DNA of 43,601 nucleotides from an uncultured Oscillospiraceae bacterium (GTDB lineage Bacteria; Bacillota; Clostridia; Oscillospirales; Oscillospiraceae): NCBI GenBank assembly GCA_947627745.1, contig CANQXH010000009.1, positions 1 to 43,601 of the forward strand, read 5' to 3'. Shown piece by piece: positions 43,246 to 43,601 of this stretch (position 1 is its first letter; each line of letters starts with the position of its first letter). The notes under the pieces were generated by a model. It saw only the letters and a program-made list of their open reading frames with translations, ran no database searches and was not told where the DNA came from. The position numbers and the translations under genes were made by a program.

Positions 43246-43274
43246 TTGCGCGAAAATCCAAACTGTGGTACAAT
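43246..43274 (+). promoter_or_regulatory. Promoter of small multidrug export-like gene
   Basis: TTGCGC-N17-TACAAT. Confidence 0.6.
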
Positions 43275-43307
43275 AAACCATATCCTATGCTTGTGTCAGG
43301 TGATTCT

Positions 43308-43601
43308 ATGCTTGGGAAATATGTGCTTGTTTTTCTGGTGTCCATGCTGCCGGTGGCGGAGCTACGGCTGTCCGTGCCCATGGCGGTGCAGATGGGGCTT
43401 CCCTATGTTCCCGCGCTGGTGGTATGCGTCATCGGCAATATCGTGCCGGTACCCTTTATCTACTATTTTGCCCGGCGGTTTCTGACCTGGGGGGCGGAGA
43501 AAAAATACCTGGGCCCGGTGTGCCGCTTCTGCCTGACCCGGGGCCACCGGGCAGGGGAGAAGGTGGCGGAGAAAACCGGGCGGTACGGCCTGCTCATCGG
43601 G
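43308..43601 (+). CDS. COG2426-type small multidrug export protein, 3' truncated by window edge
   Basis: MLGKYVLVFLVSMLPVAELRLSVPMAVQMGLPYVPALVVCVIGNIVPVPFIYYFAR; open to window end. Confidence 0.85.
   Translation, partial: MLGKYVLVFLVSMLPVAELRLSVPMAVQMGLPYVPALVVCVIGNIVPVPFIYYFARRFLTWGAEKKYLGPVCRFCLTRGHRAGEKVAEKTGRYGLLIG

Overview
GC-rich chromosomal core segment from a Firmicutes/Clostridia-type genome (Oscillospiraceae-like by protein character; this taxonomic guess is inference). Left to right: 3' end of a citG-like gene; a secreted protein and an LtaS-type sulfatase (- strand); rpoB-rpoC; rpsL-rpsG-fusA; tuf; RNase P RNA (- strand); murD-ispD-ispF; degV and a half-size EamA protein; a zinc-ribbon/parvulin foldase (- strand); miaB-mutS-CPBP-mutL-traX-miaA-hfq; yggS-sepF-divIVA; an Ile T-box leader with ileS and a DUF4298 gene; a GH25 lysozyme; a palindrome-rich intergenic island beside tRNA-Gln(CUG); a - strand cluster (zincin-like lipoprotein, YfcE-type phosphodiesterase, DUF1643, PH-like membrane protein, 5-FTHF cyclo-ligase, membrane-anchored XRE regulator); and the start of a small multidrug export-like gene. 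I see no CRISPR array, transposase, phage or obvious defence island. The best leads are: (1) an RNase P RNA whose P12 stem encloses about 163 nt made of three hairpins with internally related repeat-like sequence; (2) mutually exclusive hairpins in the rpsL-rpsG spacer, a candidate S7-type regulatory switch; (3) a native S12 Lys42->Arg residue, the classic streptomycin-resistance position; (4) a lipoprotein with a zincin-like C-terminus whose HExxH reads HCLSH; (5) a palindromic element flanked by duplicated tRNA-terminator sequence. All calls are by eye, with no database searches.
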